A stretch of DNA of 64,000 nucleotides from Ulva prolifera (lineage: Eukaryota; Chlorophyta; Ulvophyceae; Ulvales; Ulvaceae): NCBI GenBank assembly GCA_023078555.1, contig CM041204.1, forward strand, positions 158,923 to 222,922, written 5' to 3'. Shown in pieces: positions 48,607 to 60,552 of this stretch. A program made the position numbers and the translations under genes. The notes beneath the pieces were generated by a model. The model made no database searches. It was not told where the DNA came from and worked only from the letters and a program-made list of their open reading frames with translations. Positions within the stretch are counted from its first letter, which is position 1. Every line of letters begins with the position of its first letter.

Positions 48607-48960
48607 TCACTCAGTGATTATAATCTCGCTTTCACGCTCTATGCCGGGCGCCGGTGACCCTGCAGCGATCTGAACACCTCGGCCATGCCTGATGCGGTCG
48701 GCGTAGCTCGACAACCGCCGCCGTTTCAGGGCCCCCTCTGCAATCCACTGCAACTGCGTCTGCGATGCCCTCACCCCTGAGCTGCGAAGCACGCGGCTCG
48801 GCAGCGTTGACGCTAGCTGCGCGCAGCCCCGCAGAGGGAGAAGATTTTGCCGCCACCGCAGCAGGCGCCGCCGCAGCAGCACTTGGTGCCTTCGCTGCCG
48901 TTTCTACAGGCTGCGCTGCTGGCTGGCCTCCGAGTTCGGGCTCTGCTGCCGCTGCTGCTT
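48607..48960 (-). pseudogene. Possible decayed paralogue of the 53.8-56.6 kb gene
   Basis: The C-terminal frame reads EGALKRRRLSSYADRI and ends PGIERESEIIITE, matching the end of the 53763-56627 gene (KRQRSS, SGIEHHSEVVEIE). The DNA around both stop codons also aligns (aggtcactc, then gctctatgccgg). The Ala-rich sequence that should lie upstream is in a different frame, and neither the N-terminal nor the middle exon is visible, so this is probably a remnant; an intron could also explain the frame change. Confidence 0.4.
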
Positions 48961-51132
<2,172 letters not shown>

Positions 51133-51404
51133 CTTGGTGGGTGCCGAAATGAAATGGAAGTGATGGCAGCTCGCAGGTAGCGTGGCGACACAAATAGGTG
51201 TTCAGTACACGCGAAGAGACTGCGAAGAGCCCCAGCAAGTGGTAGAGAGAGTTTGCGCTCGCCAGGATATGTTTGAAGTACCCGCCGGTGCGTGCTTTGT
51301 GCAAGTGAGTCGGGCACAAGGTGCTCTTGTCCGTAATTCTTGACAGCGCCACCGACTGTTTATGCTGTAGACGACATAATTTCTCGTGTGTTTTTTTTAT
51401 CCAG

Positions 51405-51606
51405 ATCCGGCCGTTGCTCGACTTGTCTGCAGATCGCAGTCGGTCGCTTGCTGATGTTGTGTTCCTTGCTGCTGTGCTGTTGCTTTCTGCAATTGGTACA
51501 TCTGCAGACAAACAAGCAGCACGTCTGATCATCATGCTCATGATAGCGACAAACACCATTTCGCTTCACGAGACGATGATTGCTCATCTTGCGCTTGTTG
51601 TGGCAG
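51405..51606 (+). other. Candidate orphan exon with a hydrophobic segment
   Basis: It follows a strong acceptor (a t8 run then atccag) and ends at gtggcag/gtcagt. It reads IRPLLDLSADRSRSLADVVF, then a hydrophobic stretch (LAAVLLLSAIG) and ARLIIMLMIATN. A membrane segment is possible. No neighbouring exon could be joined with confidence. Confidence 0.35.
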
Positions 51607-53762
51607 GTCAGTGGAGGAATGGAGGCTACAGCTGCGAAAGAACTAGTGCAGCCCTTTACCATGGACTGCATCTCTGCTTCAGCGTTGTAGACGTTGCCCT
51701 GCACCCAACTGCATGAATCCATCAACATCCCCAATAGCCATGCACTGCCAGCCTGTAGGCAGTGACACTGTTGCCTAAATGCAACCACACCTTCATAGAA
51801 GCATACCTTGTGGCAGATCTGGATCCTGTGTTTCAAAGACAAAGGCAGCCGAATCACCGGCTGTAGCCTCTCAGGCTCTGATTCACTAAGCTGAAGCCGG
51901 CCACTCGCGCATGCACCTCTATCAGTATGAGCATCAGCATGTGCGAATGCAAACTGTGTGTGAACGGCAACTGGAGTCCTGCATCTGACTATCTGAGATA
52001 GGTGCTCTTGCCTGTGCACTTTCAGGACGTTGCTGAGGCATTTGTGAGATCTTGTGAAGGTTACGATTGTACTCCATTATCAGAAGGTCGGTTCAAGAAC
52101 CTCACTCTGAGGATGGTCTGCCACTATGCATATGCCAGTATGCATATGCCAGTGCTGCAATTGATCATCCCTCATGAGGGAAGGAAGTCCGGGAGCACAC
52201 GGATGTGTGAAGCCTTGCTGAGCAGTCTTACCGCGGATCACCAAACGTCTGCCACTGCAGCATGCTCTGCCCCGCTGCAGTACCTACCGGTGCATTATAC
52301 ATAATATCATGGCCGCGGGGTCTATGCTGGCGCCATTGCTGGCGAGGGCAAGGTGAGGCGTGCCCCGCCAGAACCCGGTGCCGATGGCACACTGCAACAC
52401 GTGCTCGCTGCACGATCCAACACAACAATCCATTGCAAACCCGGCCATCCAGACCAAGAAGGCTACTCCTAGCATTTCCAGCGCATGCGTGGCAGTGCAT
52501 TTGAAATACCAAAGGCTCAGTAAATTTATATTTACTCCACTTTACTTCACCAATCATTCCGCAGGGGCTGCATTGCACGTTCTTTGACAACGGCCAGCAC
52601 AATCAACACCGGAGACAGTCACGACGGACGCTCCTGAGACGCAGGCTGGGGCCCGGACTACTCTGCTCATGTGCCCTGTTCCTCTCCGTTTCCGATTACG
52701 CATCGACTTCGCCGCATCGTGCAGCAGCCTGTCCATGGCCAGACATTCCAGCCACAGATTGCATGCATTCAAACTGTGCCACGAATGAATGTAGAGTGGT
52801 GGATGCAAGCAGTCGATCAGACCTGAGTCACATTCGCGCAAGTCCCGTTTGTACCGATGTACCGATGCTGCAATTAGTAGAAAATGCTTCAGAGATTGGT
52901 TGTGACTGGAGTCTGCAGTCATGATGGCGGATCCTGGACCCTAATGTTGACCACATGCATGGTGGCCATATGTGATGCTGTGATGAGCCTGCGCTGCATA
53001 TGTGGCAAAAGCGCTGTGAGTGTCTCTGCTTGTGACACATGACATGTACGGCTTTGCGTGCGCCACAGTGTTGGTGTCAGTAAATTTTAAATCACAAACT
53101 CATCCGCTTGATGTGCATTGCTCATAGATACCTGGAAGTGACTGACTTGTCACGGATGCCCGAGCTGACAGCCGTCCGTCTCACCAGGCATTGTAACAGA
53201 TTTGTTTAAACCACATGGCACACCACAACCCTGCAGCTGCCCTGACACATGGCAACCACATGCATGCTGGACCGAACAAGGAAGGGGACCACATAACAGG
53301 AGAACACGAGAGGAGGTGGTCTCCAGTGGGCTGAGCTGAGTCCAACACGAGGCTCGTCCGATCTCAAGCCTTCCTCAGCAGGATGTGCGTCCAATGGCCA
53401 AAGGCATGCAATGGTCAAGTTGTGATCTTGGATAGGGATGGAACCAATTGCATGCGCAAGGCCCTTTGACAGCATGTATATATATGACCTACATCTGGTT
53501 CACTGCACCAATTCCACACCCCCACCGGTACCGCATCCCCCCAAACCATACAAGATCATCATATGATACTTTTGATACTATCATATGATACTTTTCCTAT
53601 ATTCGAGTTCGCCTCCGGAGTTCGCCTCCGGAGTTCGCCTCCGGATCTGTAAAGGAGTGCACTAGTGGCAGCTGCTGCTCCTCGCCACTGCACGCCACAG
53701 GCCCCATCGCCTCTTAGGGCCCCATCGCCACAGGCCCCAGCGCCTTGAAATTTCGGGTCAGG
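51607..53762. other. Intergenic, short tandem repeats near its right end
   Basis: No gene supported. Near 53569-53596 the unit catatgatactttt occurs twice, and at 53607-53645 the 13-bp unit gttcgcctccgga occurs three times, both just beyond the 3' end of the next gene. A partial 45-bp repeat match (tgtgtttcaaagacaaaggc) lies at 51829. Confidence 0.5.
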
Positions 53763-56627
53763 TCACTCGATTTCAACAACCTCACTGTGATGCTCTATGC
53801 CGGACGCAAAGCCGTCGGCATCGTACTCCGCACGCCCCCTTTTGGAATCGTCTGCTGCAGCGGGCCCGGGTGAGCTGCTCGTGTGGATGGACGACCGCTG
53901 CCGCTTCGTGCCCAGCTCCGCAATCCCCACCGCATCGGCGTTCTCCCTACCCGTGCCCCAGAGCTGCAAAGCGCGTATTTCAAAGGCGGTGAATGTTTCA
54001 GCGGCAATGCCGCTACCTGCGCACTGACCCACGGGGAGAGGGCCTGTCGTAATCGTTGCGGAATGCGGCGGCGCCACCGCTGCGGCAGACAGCTCCTCGC
54101 CCGCCGCCGCTGCAGGCACGATCGTAAAAGCAGATCGCTCCTTGACGGCCGCCGCTGCAGGCACGATCGCAGAAGCAGGCGCAGAAGCAGATCGCTCCCT
54201 GGTGGCCGCCGCTGCAGGCACGATCGCAGAAGCAGGCAGCTCCTTGACAGCCTCCGCTTCACTGGCAGGTGCGACAGGCAGGCGCGCAGGACCGTCTCCG
54301 GCTCGAGCCGCGACAGGCATAAGCGCAGCAGCCGCCGTGGTAACACGCACTTGATCCTGGCCGGGGCTGCTGCTCATTGGCCGCAACGTTGCAGTTAACT
54401 CGCTGCGTTCTACATCTCCACCTGCACGTGGTGGCCTTGCTCGGCGCGAAACATGGACATCGGCAGGTAGGTATCATGTGATGATCTCTCTGGTGAAGCC
54501 ATCGCACTGCAAATCTGTTCGCCCTGCGGGGCTACGTGGTGGTCCCCAAGCAGGCGACGATGCAAGATCATCCGCTCCGCCAATGGCCGCCGCCCCGCGC
54601 CCCGCTGTTGTCAGACAGATGCCACTGGATGTGCATTGACTGTGATCAAGATCGTGAGCTGTACGGAATGTCACCCCGCAGAGCGGCACACCTGCTGACT
54701 CAGCGCCGTGGCTGTGATTCTCTCCAGGGGTCGTATGGAGGCCATCAAGAATAGTTTTAAGCTGGACAAGTCCTCTGCGGATCTGCACCACGTAGGGCTG
54801 AAGGGTGCTCGCGAGCAGGTGGCGCACTTGTTTATGCATGGCCCATGCGCCTTCTTGCGAGCCCGGGGGCAGCCGCCATGCAATCCACTCTTTTTGCTGA
54901 CCACTAGTGACAAGCGACACCACGCCAACACGAAATCCGGTCTCCACCTGCACCACAGTCTCACCCTGAACCGCCTCCAAAGCGCTACACGCAGTGCTCA
55001 ACTTGTGCTTGAAGCACACATGCATGATGGGCAACTTTGATGTTCAATTCAACAACAGGCTTATGCAGCGTCGTAAGTGTGTGGTGCACAAGCAGAGAGC
55101 TGCTGAGGCCTCCGGAGATCGACGTACTTGTCTCGTTATGATCCTCTTGGTTGCGTCTCGAAACCTCGTGAGCCGCTGTTCCCCAGTCAAGTGGTCACCA
55201 GTATGTTGGTGGCTGTACCAGGTGTGGTCAATGTGTATGATGGCACTGGAGCGAAGCGGCATGCATGCACATGGCGCCCGCTGCAGTGCTTCGTGCAGCC
55301 TTGCATGTCCAGGACACTTCATAGCGTATGCACGCATGGTGCATGCCTCAATGACATCATAATCCTCAAAACATAACGGCCAGCCAACACCATACACGTG
55401 AAGTTTAGATATCGGGGCCCTCTCGGCGGTGGAATCAACGCTGATGCTGGCGATAGCGGGGCCCACATGCATGCCGGGCGGGGCGCCGGGCGTGCGCGTC
55501 GCATATGCATGGTCTGCGGTACGCGTGACTGTCAGTGGCTGCAGGGGCGCCTCAACTGTACGCACCACACGGAGCGCATCGATATCATGCGTACGTGCAG
55601 GCTCGAGATCTCCGCGTGCCAGGGGTATAGGAGGGGCTGCCGGCCGACTCGGCCATGCATGCACCGGCACCGCGGCCACATCTGTGGGTGCTTCTCCTCT
55701 GGAGACTGCTGTCTCGGCTGTAGGCTGGGATGCTCCTGCTCGTACGAATGCTGCTGTCTTTGGTGCTTCCACATTAGAGTCTATGTCTACTGCTCCTGGT
55801 GGACAAACAGGCCATGCTGTACCTGTGTCGGGCTGAATCGGCATAATACGGTTGACTCGTACAAACTGTGCTGCTGGCTGCTTTGAAGTTGCAGGGTGTG
55901 CTGCTGCAGTGGCTGCTGCTGCTGCTGCTGCTTCTGCTGACCATGGTGGACGGCTCATCGATGGCTGAGCTGCTGTCTGCCTTGAAGGATCGGGCGCAAC
56001 TGCTGCTGCTTCCCCGGGCCAGATCGCCAGCAGGTCTGCTTTCGATGTAGGTTCTTCGAATTCTGAGGTATCCGTGTCTCTGGCCGTCCCGACCAGTGTC
56101 TGTTCGCACACCTGGGCAAGCAATGCATGAGCTGCATCGTCACTAGTCTCAGACTTGAGACTTGCAGAGTGTGCACCTGGTGGCACTAGTACTCCCACAG
56201 CCTCCGGTACATCTGGTGCTTCATCTTCTTCTGTGTTCAAGCCTGCCGGCGCGGGATTTCGGTCTGGCGGCAGTGGATCCGAACACGACTGGCCGTGGCC
56301 ATGCTCGGCCTCGCGGACGACGTACCTAATCACTGCGGGGTCGTAGCCCTCGCTGGCGCGCACGATGTTCAAAGTATCGAAAACATGATCATCTGGGTCT
56401 TGTACTTCTGCAGCGGCCCCGTCCGCTATGTTTCTTGACTGATTAAGCACAACGCGTAGCACCACGGGCGCCTGGCCGTGCTCTGCCGTTTGTATAAGTC
56501 TGTCGAACAGCGCTCGAAAAGATTCAGCAGCGTGAACTCTCACGACCTTGATAGCTGTTGGCAGCAATCTTTTGTCATGCTCATCAACAATACATACAGC
56601 TTTGAGAGTGTACTGCGCGGAGGCCAT
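53763..56627 (-). CDS. Three-exon protein of unknown function, likely nuclear
   Basis: Exons 56627-55566, 55007-54692 and 54421-53763 join in phase (0, then 1) to 678 residues. The N-terminal 110 residues (MASAQYTLKAVCIVDEHDKR, then IKVVRVHAAESFRALFDRLI) look like a small alpha/beta, possibly beta-grasp, domain. A long Pro/Ala/Thr-rich linker follows. Exon 2 encodes a compact segment (TVVQVETGFRVGVVSLVTSG, WIAWRLPPGSQEGAWAMHKQ). Exon 3 contains repeated Ala-rich units (ASAIVPAAAA, variants four times), a basic KRQR motif and the acidic tail SEVVEIE. The VVEIE end resembles a SUMO-interacting motif, and a related end occurs at 48.6 kb. I do not recognise the family. Donors are gtgcgtac and gtgtgccg. 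The exon 2 acceptor (gcttcaag) is the least certain border. Confidence 0.6.
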
Positions 56628-58436
56628 CTTGAGCGACTGGTATTCGCAGCACTACAGCAGTCTGTTTGCGAGCAAACGTTCCAGGAAAGTCGCAATGTGC
56701 GTGAATCATCGCATCAGTGCTACTCACGCAGTTTGGACGTGGGTTTGCGCCATGGCGGAGCTGCCTGGTGGCATTGCAGCGTGTTTCAAAGCCTCTCGCA
56801 GTCTCGGTGCAGGCCTGAGTCATCATGGTGTGACCCTTATCATCTGTCCGGCTGCATGCACCAGGCTGCAACTGCCTGCATGTATATAGTCTTACATACA
56901 CATACCTACATGTGCTTGACTGTTTAATGCATATGATGACTGACTCATGCGACTTCCAGGGTTTTGTTATGTAGGTTGTGTACACATGTACAGGTTCCAG
57001 CTTGAGAAGAGTGCACTGGAGAAGACACATACCAAAACCGAATCTCATCCAAAGCAACAGCAACACATACACACACGATCACACTACAACCGCGCCCACA
57101 CCTCAGTCCGGCAGGATCGCGTCCTCCAGGCCTGCCTCATACCGCAACCCCTGCACATGTACACAATTGCAATTGTGATGCTTCGAAGAGATTCTGGGCT
57201 AGAGCTCAGCAGCTTGATTCGGAAAGCTGAACTTGAGGGATGGCAGATTTTGGAGATGCGAGGCGATATAAATCCTGATTGATAGGCTGTGAAACACATA
57301 TGCTGGTGGATTTGGCAGAGGCTGCACATGGCGGCATCGACATTGCTGCAGGTCCACAACGCTGTTTATAATGATAATTATAATTATCATGTGAGTGCAG
57401 TGGGTGCAGTGGTGGTAGCCCTGGGTGTCATGCAGTTTCAGTATGAGGCTGAACATGCATTTTTGGACCTCACTTGAGGCACAAACAGCCATAACATGCC
57501 TCAACACCATGGCACCAATCTTTCACATTCGCAACTCAACCGTTTTGACTGCGGATTTCAGGGGCTAGGTGGCCTCATAACTTACAAACCATCTATATAC
57601 TCTCCCTTGACTTCGGCCTTCGAAGAGCCAATGTGAATCAAACCATCAGTGGACAACGTTGTCCATCCGTCATAGAGCGACCAGCAAGCGAGAGGCATAG
57701 GAATGGCGCCCACTGCGGTGTATTAATTAGATAGGCACTCCATATAGATATGTATGTGCTCACGCGCGAAGAAATGTGCCGGGTAAGAGCATGCGCACGG
57801 ATGGACAATGGACAAGGTGGTCCGTTGTCCATACAGTGACTAGCGCGCGAACAGCCCGAAAATGTTTCACATGAGATATGAAGATATAGCTATGAGCAAT
57901 TTGTTAATTATGGCTTGCACGCAGCGACCTGCAGTGCTCAGCGGCGTACGTGTTGTCCTCGGCATTTCGGTGTGATTCTTGCCATATGGGTGAGTTTTTC
58001 GGGCACGCATGGCGAGCCTCGCTCGAACCACCACGCTCTTGGCCAACATGCGAGTAGCCTGGCAATGTAGTGCCCGTTCCAAACGCGATATTCGCTCGCT
58101 TCGATCGGATCTGCCATGAATAGGCTCGAGAATGGACAGTGGAATGTTGCTGGCCAAGACTTGTATGGCGCAAGTCAAGCGTAGCGTTTCAGGATGTAGC
58201 TGATGAACAAATGCGATGTGGACTTTTGCTGCTTTGTCATAGCTGTTTTCAACCCTCGGCCATCGTGTCGAGTCGGTGCATTGACGTCCGGCGACAGGTA
58301 AGCGACTTCGCTTTATGGCTGGCCACTGCAACTGTAAATTCTTCCTGAGATGTACAACAGACGTCTGGCCGACCGGCCTGTGACGTGATCCGCCAGCTGA
58401 TCCGATCACCTAGGTGATCGTTGTTGTTGTTGTCTT
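56628..58436. other. Intergenic
   Basis: It should hold the promoter of the gene to the left. An AT-rich imperfect palindrome (gataattataattatcatg) lies at 57372-57391. An open stretch at 57100-57280 (+) has no recognisable domain. Nothing else supported. Confidence 0.45.
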
Positions 58437-58852
58437 CAGAGTTGCATTAGTACGTTTCGTAATAAAGTACGTTAAGCAAAAATACGCGTACGTTGGCTCC
58501 AATCTAGGGGGGTTGAAAAGTACGCTGTATAGGCTACATCACTGGCTTCGGTGATTGGTAGTGCCACGGTCACTGTCATCTATGCTCAGGCACACTGTTG
58601 CAGAGAACAGTACAATATACTAACAGTCAGTTAGTTTATCAGGTTACTCAGGCTCATCATGCAATGCAAGGGATGTTAAAAACCTCCTTTGGCCTTGTGG
58701 CTAGAGGTGCACCACAGTGCAGAGCTCTAGGTATCTCAAAACGCGTAAGTCCGAAACGTACGCGCGTACTATACGCTGATAAAGTACATTGGAATAAAAT
58801 ACGCGTATTAAACGTACCGAAATCGAAAGATAGGCGTATTAATGCAACTCTG
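58437..58852. mobile_element. hAT-type MITE with 8-bp target duplication
   Basis: A 416-bp element with terminal inverted repeats cagagttgcatta(g/a)tacg at both ends, flanked by a perfect 8-bp direct duplication gttgtctt (58429-58436 and 58853-58860). An 8-bp duplication and termini starting CAG are the hAT superfamily hallmarks. The body is rich in cgtac and acgcgta motifs in both orientations near both ends, as expected for subterminal transposase sites, and encodes no protein. It is a non-autonomous element. Confidence 0.88.
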
Positions 58853-58975
58853 GTTGTCTTACTGGCCCGCGGAGTGTTTGCCCTGTCGCGCTGGGCGGAT
58901 GAAGCTGTATAAAATATGTGTAATTAGAAGAAATGCTACAGGCTCGCTATGACTAAGGCCACCTGTGTGCGTACG

Positions 58976-59522
58976 TGTGAAAGAACACAGCTGCTGTGAG
59001 TGTCTCCCTCTAGAGTACTCACAGATTCATGCAGCCTGTGTTTAACTCCAATAGACAAGATTACAGAGGTATACACTAAGTAGAAGTATACCTGTGAAAG
59101 AACACAGCTGCTGTGAGTGTCTCCCTATAGAGTGCTCACAGATTCATGCAGCCTGCATTCAACATGCTGAGTTATACCAACTCAGCAGACTATGTGTCCA
59201 CAAGCACAAACCAACCACATATCCATGCATGTCAGCTAGAGGACACCATACCTGTGTTTAACTCCAATAGACAAGATGTCCTACTGGAGTCAACACAAGG
59301 CTTATATGCAAACAAGCACACAGACACATAATGTCTACCTATGTGCAAAACAACAAACGCTCCCGCTTTCTGAGTCCCTTTATCTCAGGGATCGCGTCGA
59401 GCACGTGTACAGCAACCATGCGTACAACCACCTCTTGATATGCTAGCTTCTAGCTCCCTCACACAGCAGTCTCCTATTGAGCCATGCTTATGATTCTCCT
59501 GAAAACTCCTGGTTTCACCACA
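58976..59522 (-). mobile_element. Copia 3' LTR (547 bp)
   Basis: Read on the minus strand it starts TGTGGTGAAACC directly after a purine tract (aggggggc) that follows the RNase H stop codon, and ends TTCTTTCACA: the TG...CA ends of an LTR. It contains an internal duplication of about 60 bp (tgtgaaagaacacagctgct in forward orientation at 58976 and 59094) and repeated gtctattggagttaaacaca. It serves the minus-strand element whose RNase H part lies beside it. Confidence 0.8.
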
Positions 59523-59536
59523 GCCCCCCTGAATCA

Positions 59537-60349
59537 TCAGACTGATTCAATCTGAGAGATCTGCAATCCCAGCGCCTTTGCTCCAGCCTCCTGCTTCGGG
59601 CCTGGAAGCGCCTTGGTGAGGATGTCAGCCTTCATCTCCTCTGTCTTGACAAACACTGCTTCAATGTCTCCTTGCATCACACGGTGGCGGACAAAATGAA
59701 ACGCAATGTCTATGTGCTTTGTCCTACCAGCTGCTCCTGGAGTATGCTGCTTCATCAAAACAAGGGCGGACTGGTTGTCCCCATACAGCCGAATACGCTG
59801 CATCTGCCCACTCAGCTCAGCCATGAGCTTGCGAACCCACACCACCTCCTTCACCGCTGCAGCTGCTGCCACATACTCAGCCTCACATGTTGAGCAAGCT
59901 ACCACAGTCTGCAACTTGGATTTCCAGACCACAGGACCACCATGCATGAGTACAACTGCACCTGAGGTGCTCTTTCTAGAGTCAGGTTCACCAGCGTAAT
60001 CAGCATCTGTGTATGCCTCTACAGCGGGCATACCACGCTGATACACAATACCCCTATCAAGCGTACCAGCAATGTACCGCAGCACACGCTTGGCAGCTTT
60101 CCAATGCACATCAGTTGCAGTTGCCACAAAACGACTCAGTACACCACATGCATATGCAAGATCAGGCCGAGTGTTCACAGTCAGATACAGCAAGGACCCA
60201 ACAAGCTCAGCGTATGGAGTCTCATCACCGAGAGGAGTGCCTTCATGTCGCCCCAGATGTGTGTTTGCCTCCAGCGGTGTGGTGACCGCTTTGCTGTCAG
60301 ACATGCCGAAACGCTCCAGCACATCACGGGCATACTTCGGCTGACCCAA
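59537..60349 (-). CDS. Copia polyprotein, RNase H end (displaced fragment)
   Basis: The C-terminal part of a Ty1/Copia polyprotein. It begins LGQPKYARDVLERFGMSDSK at the end of the reverse transcriptase, continues GSLLYLTVNTRPDLAYA and the RNase H domain (VEAYTDADYAGEPDSRKSTS, then CSTCEAEYVAAAAAVKEVVW, LYGDNQSALVL, RTKHIDIAFHFVR), and ends IESV. It is intact, but its upstream reverse-transcriptase part is not adjacent: the sequence breaks at about 60350 into an inverted, truncated LTR. It is best read as the 3' end of the inverted copy that resumes at 62829. Confidence 0.85.
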   Translation of the reverse strand: MGQPKYARDVLERFGMSDSKAVTTPLEANTHLGRHEGTPLGDETPYAELVGSLLYLTVNTRPDLAYACGVLSRFVATATDVHWKAAKRVLRYIAGTLDRGIVYQRGMPAVEAYTDADYAGEPDSRKSTSGAVVLMHGGPVVWKSKLQTVVACSTCEAEYVAAAAAVKEVVWVRKLMAELSGQMQRIRLYGDNQSALVLMKQHTPGAAGRTKHIDIAFHFVRHRVMQGDIEAVFVKTEEMKADILTKALPGPKQEAGAKALGLQISQIESV

Positions 60350-60525
60350 CTGCATGAATCTGTGAGTACTCTAGAGGGAGACACTCACAGCAGCTGTGTT
60401 CTTTCACAGGTATACTTCTACTTAGTGTATACCTCTGTAATCTTGTCTATTGGAGTTAAACACAGGCTGCATGAATCTGTGAGTACTCTAGAGGGAGACA
60501 CTCACAGCAGCTGTGTTCTTTCACA
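60350..60525 (+). mobile_element. Truncated Copia 5' LTR
   Basis: The last 176 bp of the LTR, in plus orientation and inverted relative to 58976-59153, ending TTTCACA at 60525. The first two thirds of the LTR are missing; the junction with the RNase H fragment is at about 60350. Confidence 0.75.
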
Positions 60526-60541
60526 GGTTATGGGCTCATTG
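60526..60541 (+). promoter_or_regulatory. Primer-binding site (initiator tRNA-Met anticodon half)
   Basis: Directly after the LTR end comes ggttatgggctcattg. Its first ten bases are complementary to the CCCAUAACC anticodon loop of initiator tRNA-Met. Drosophila copia uses an internal half-tRNA-iMet primer with a very similar site. Confidence 0.6.
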
Positions 60542-60552
60542 TGTGAAGCGCA

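Noticed and set aside
57079-57095. cactacaacc as a CACTA end
   Set aside because: Short match in a simple-sequence context with no partner.
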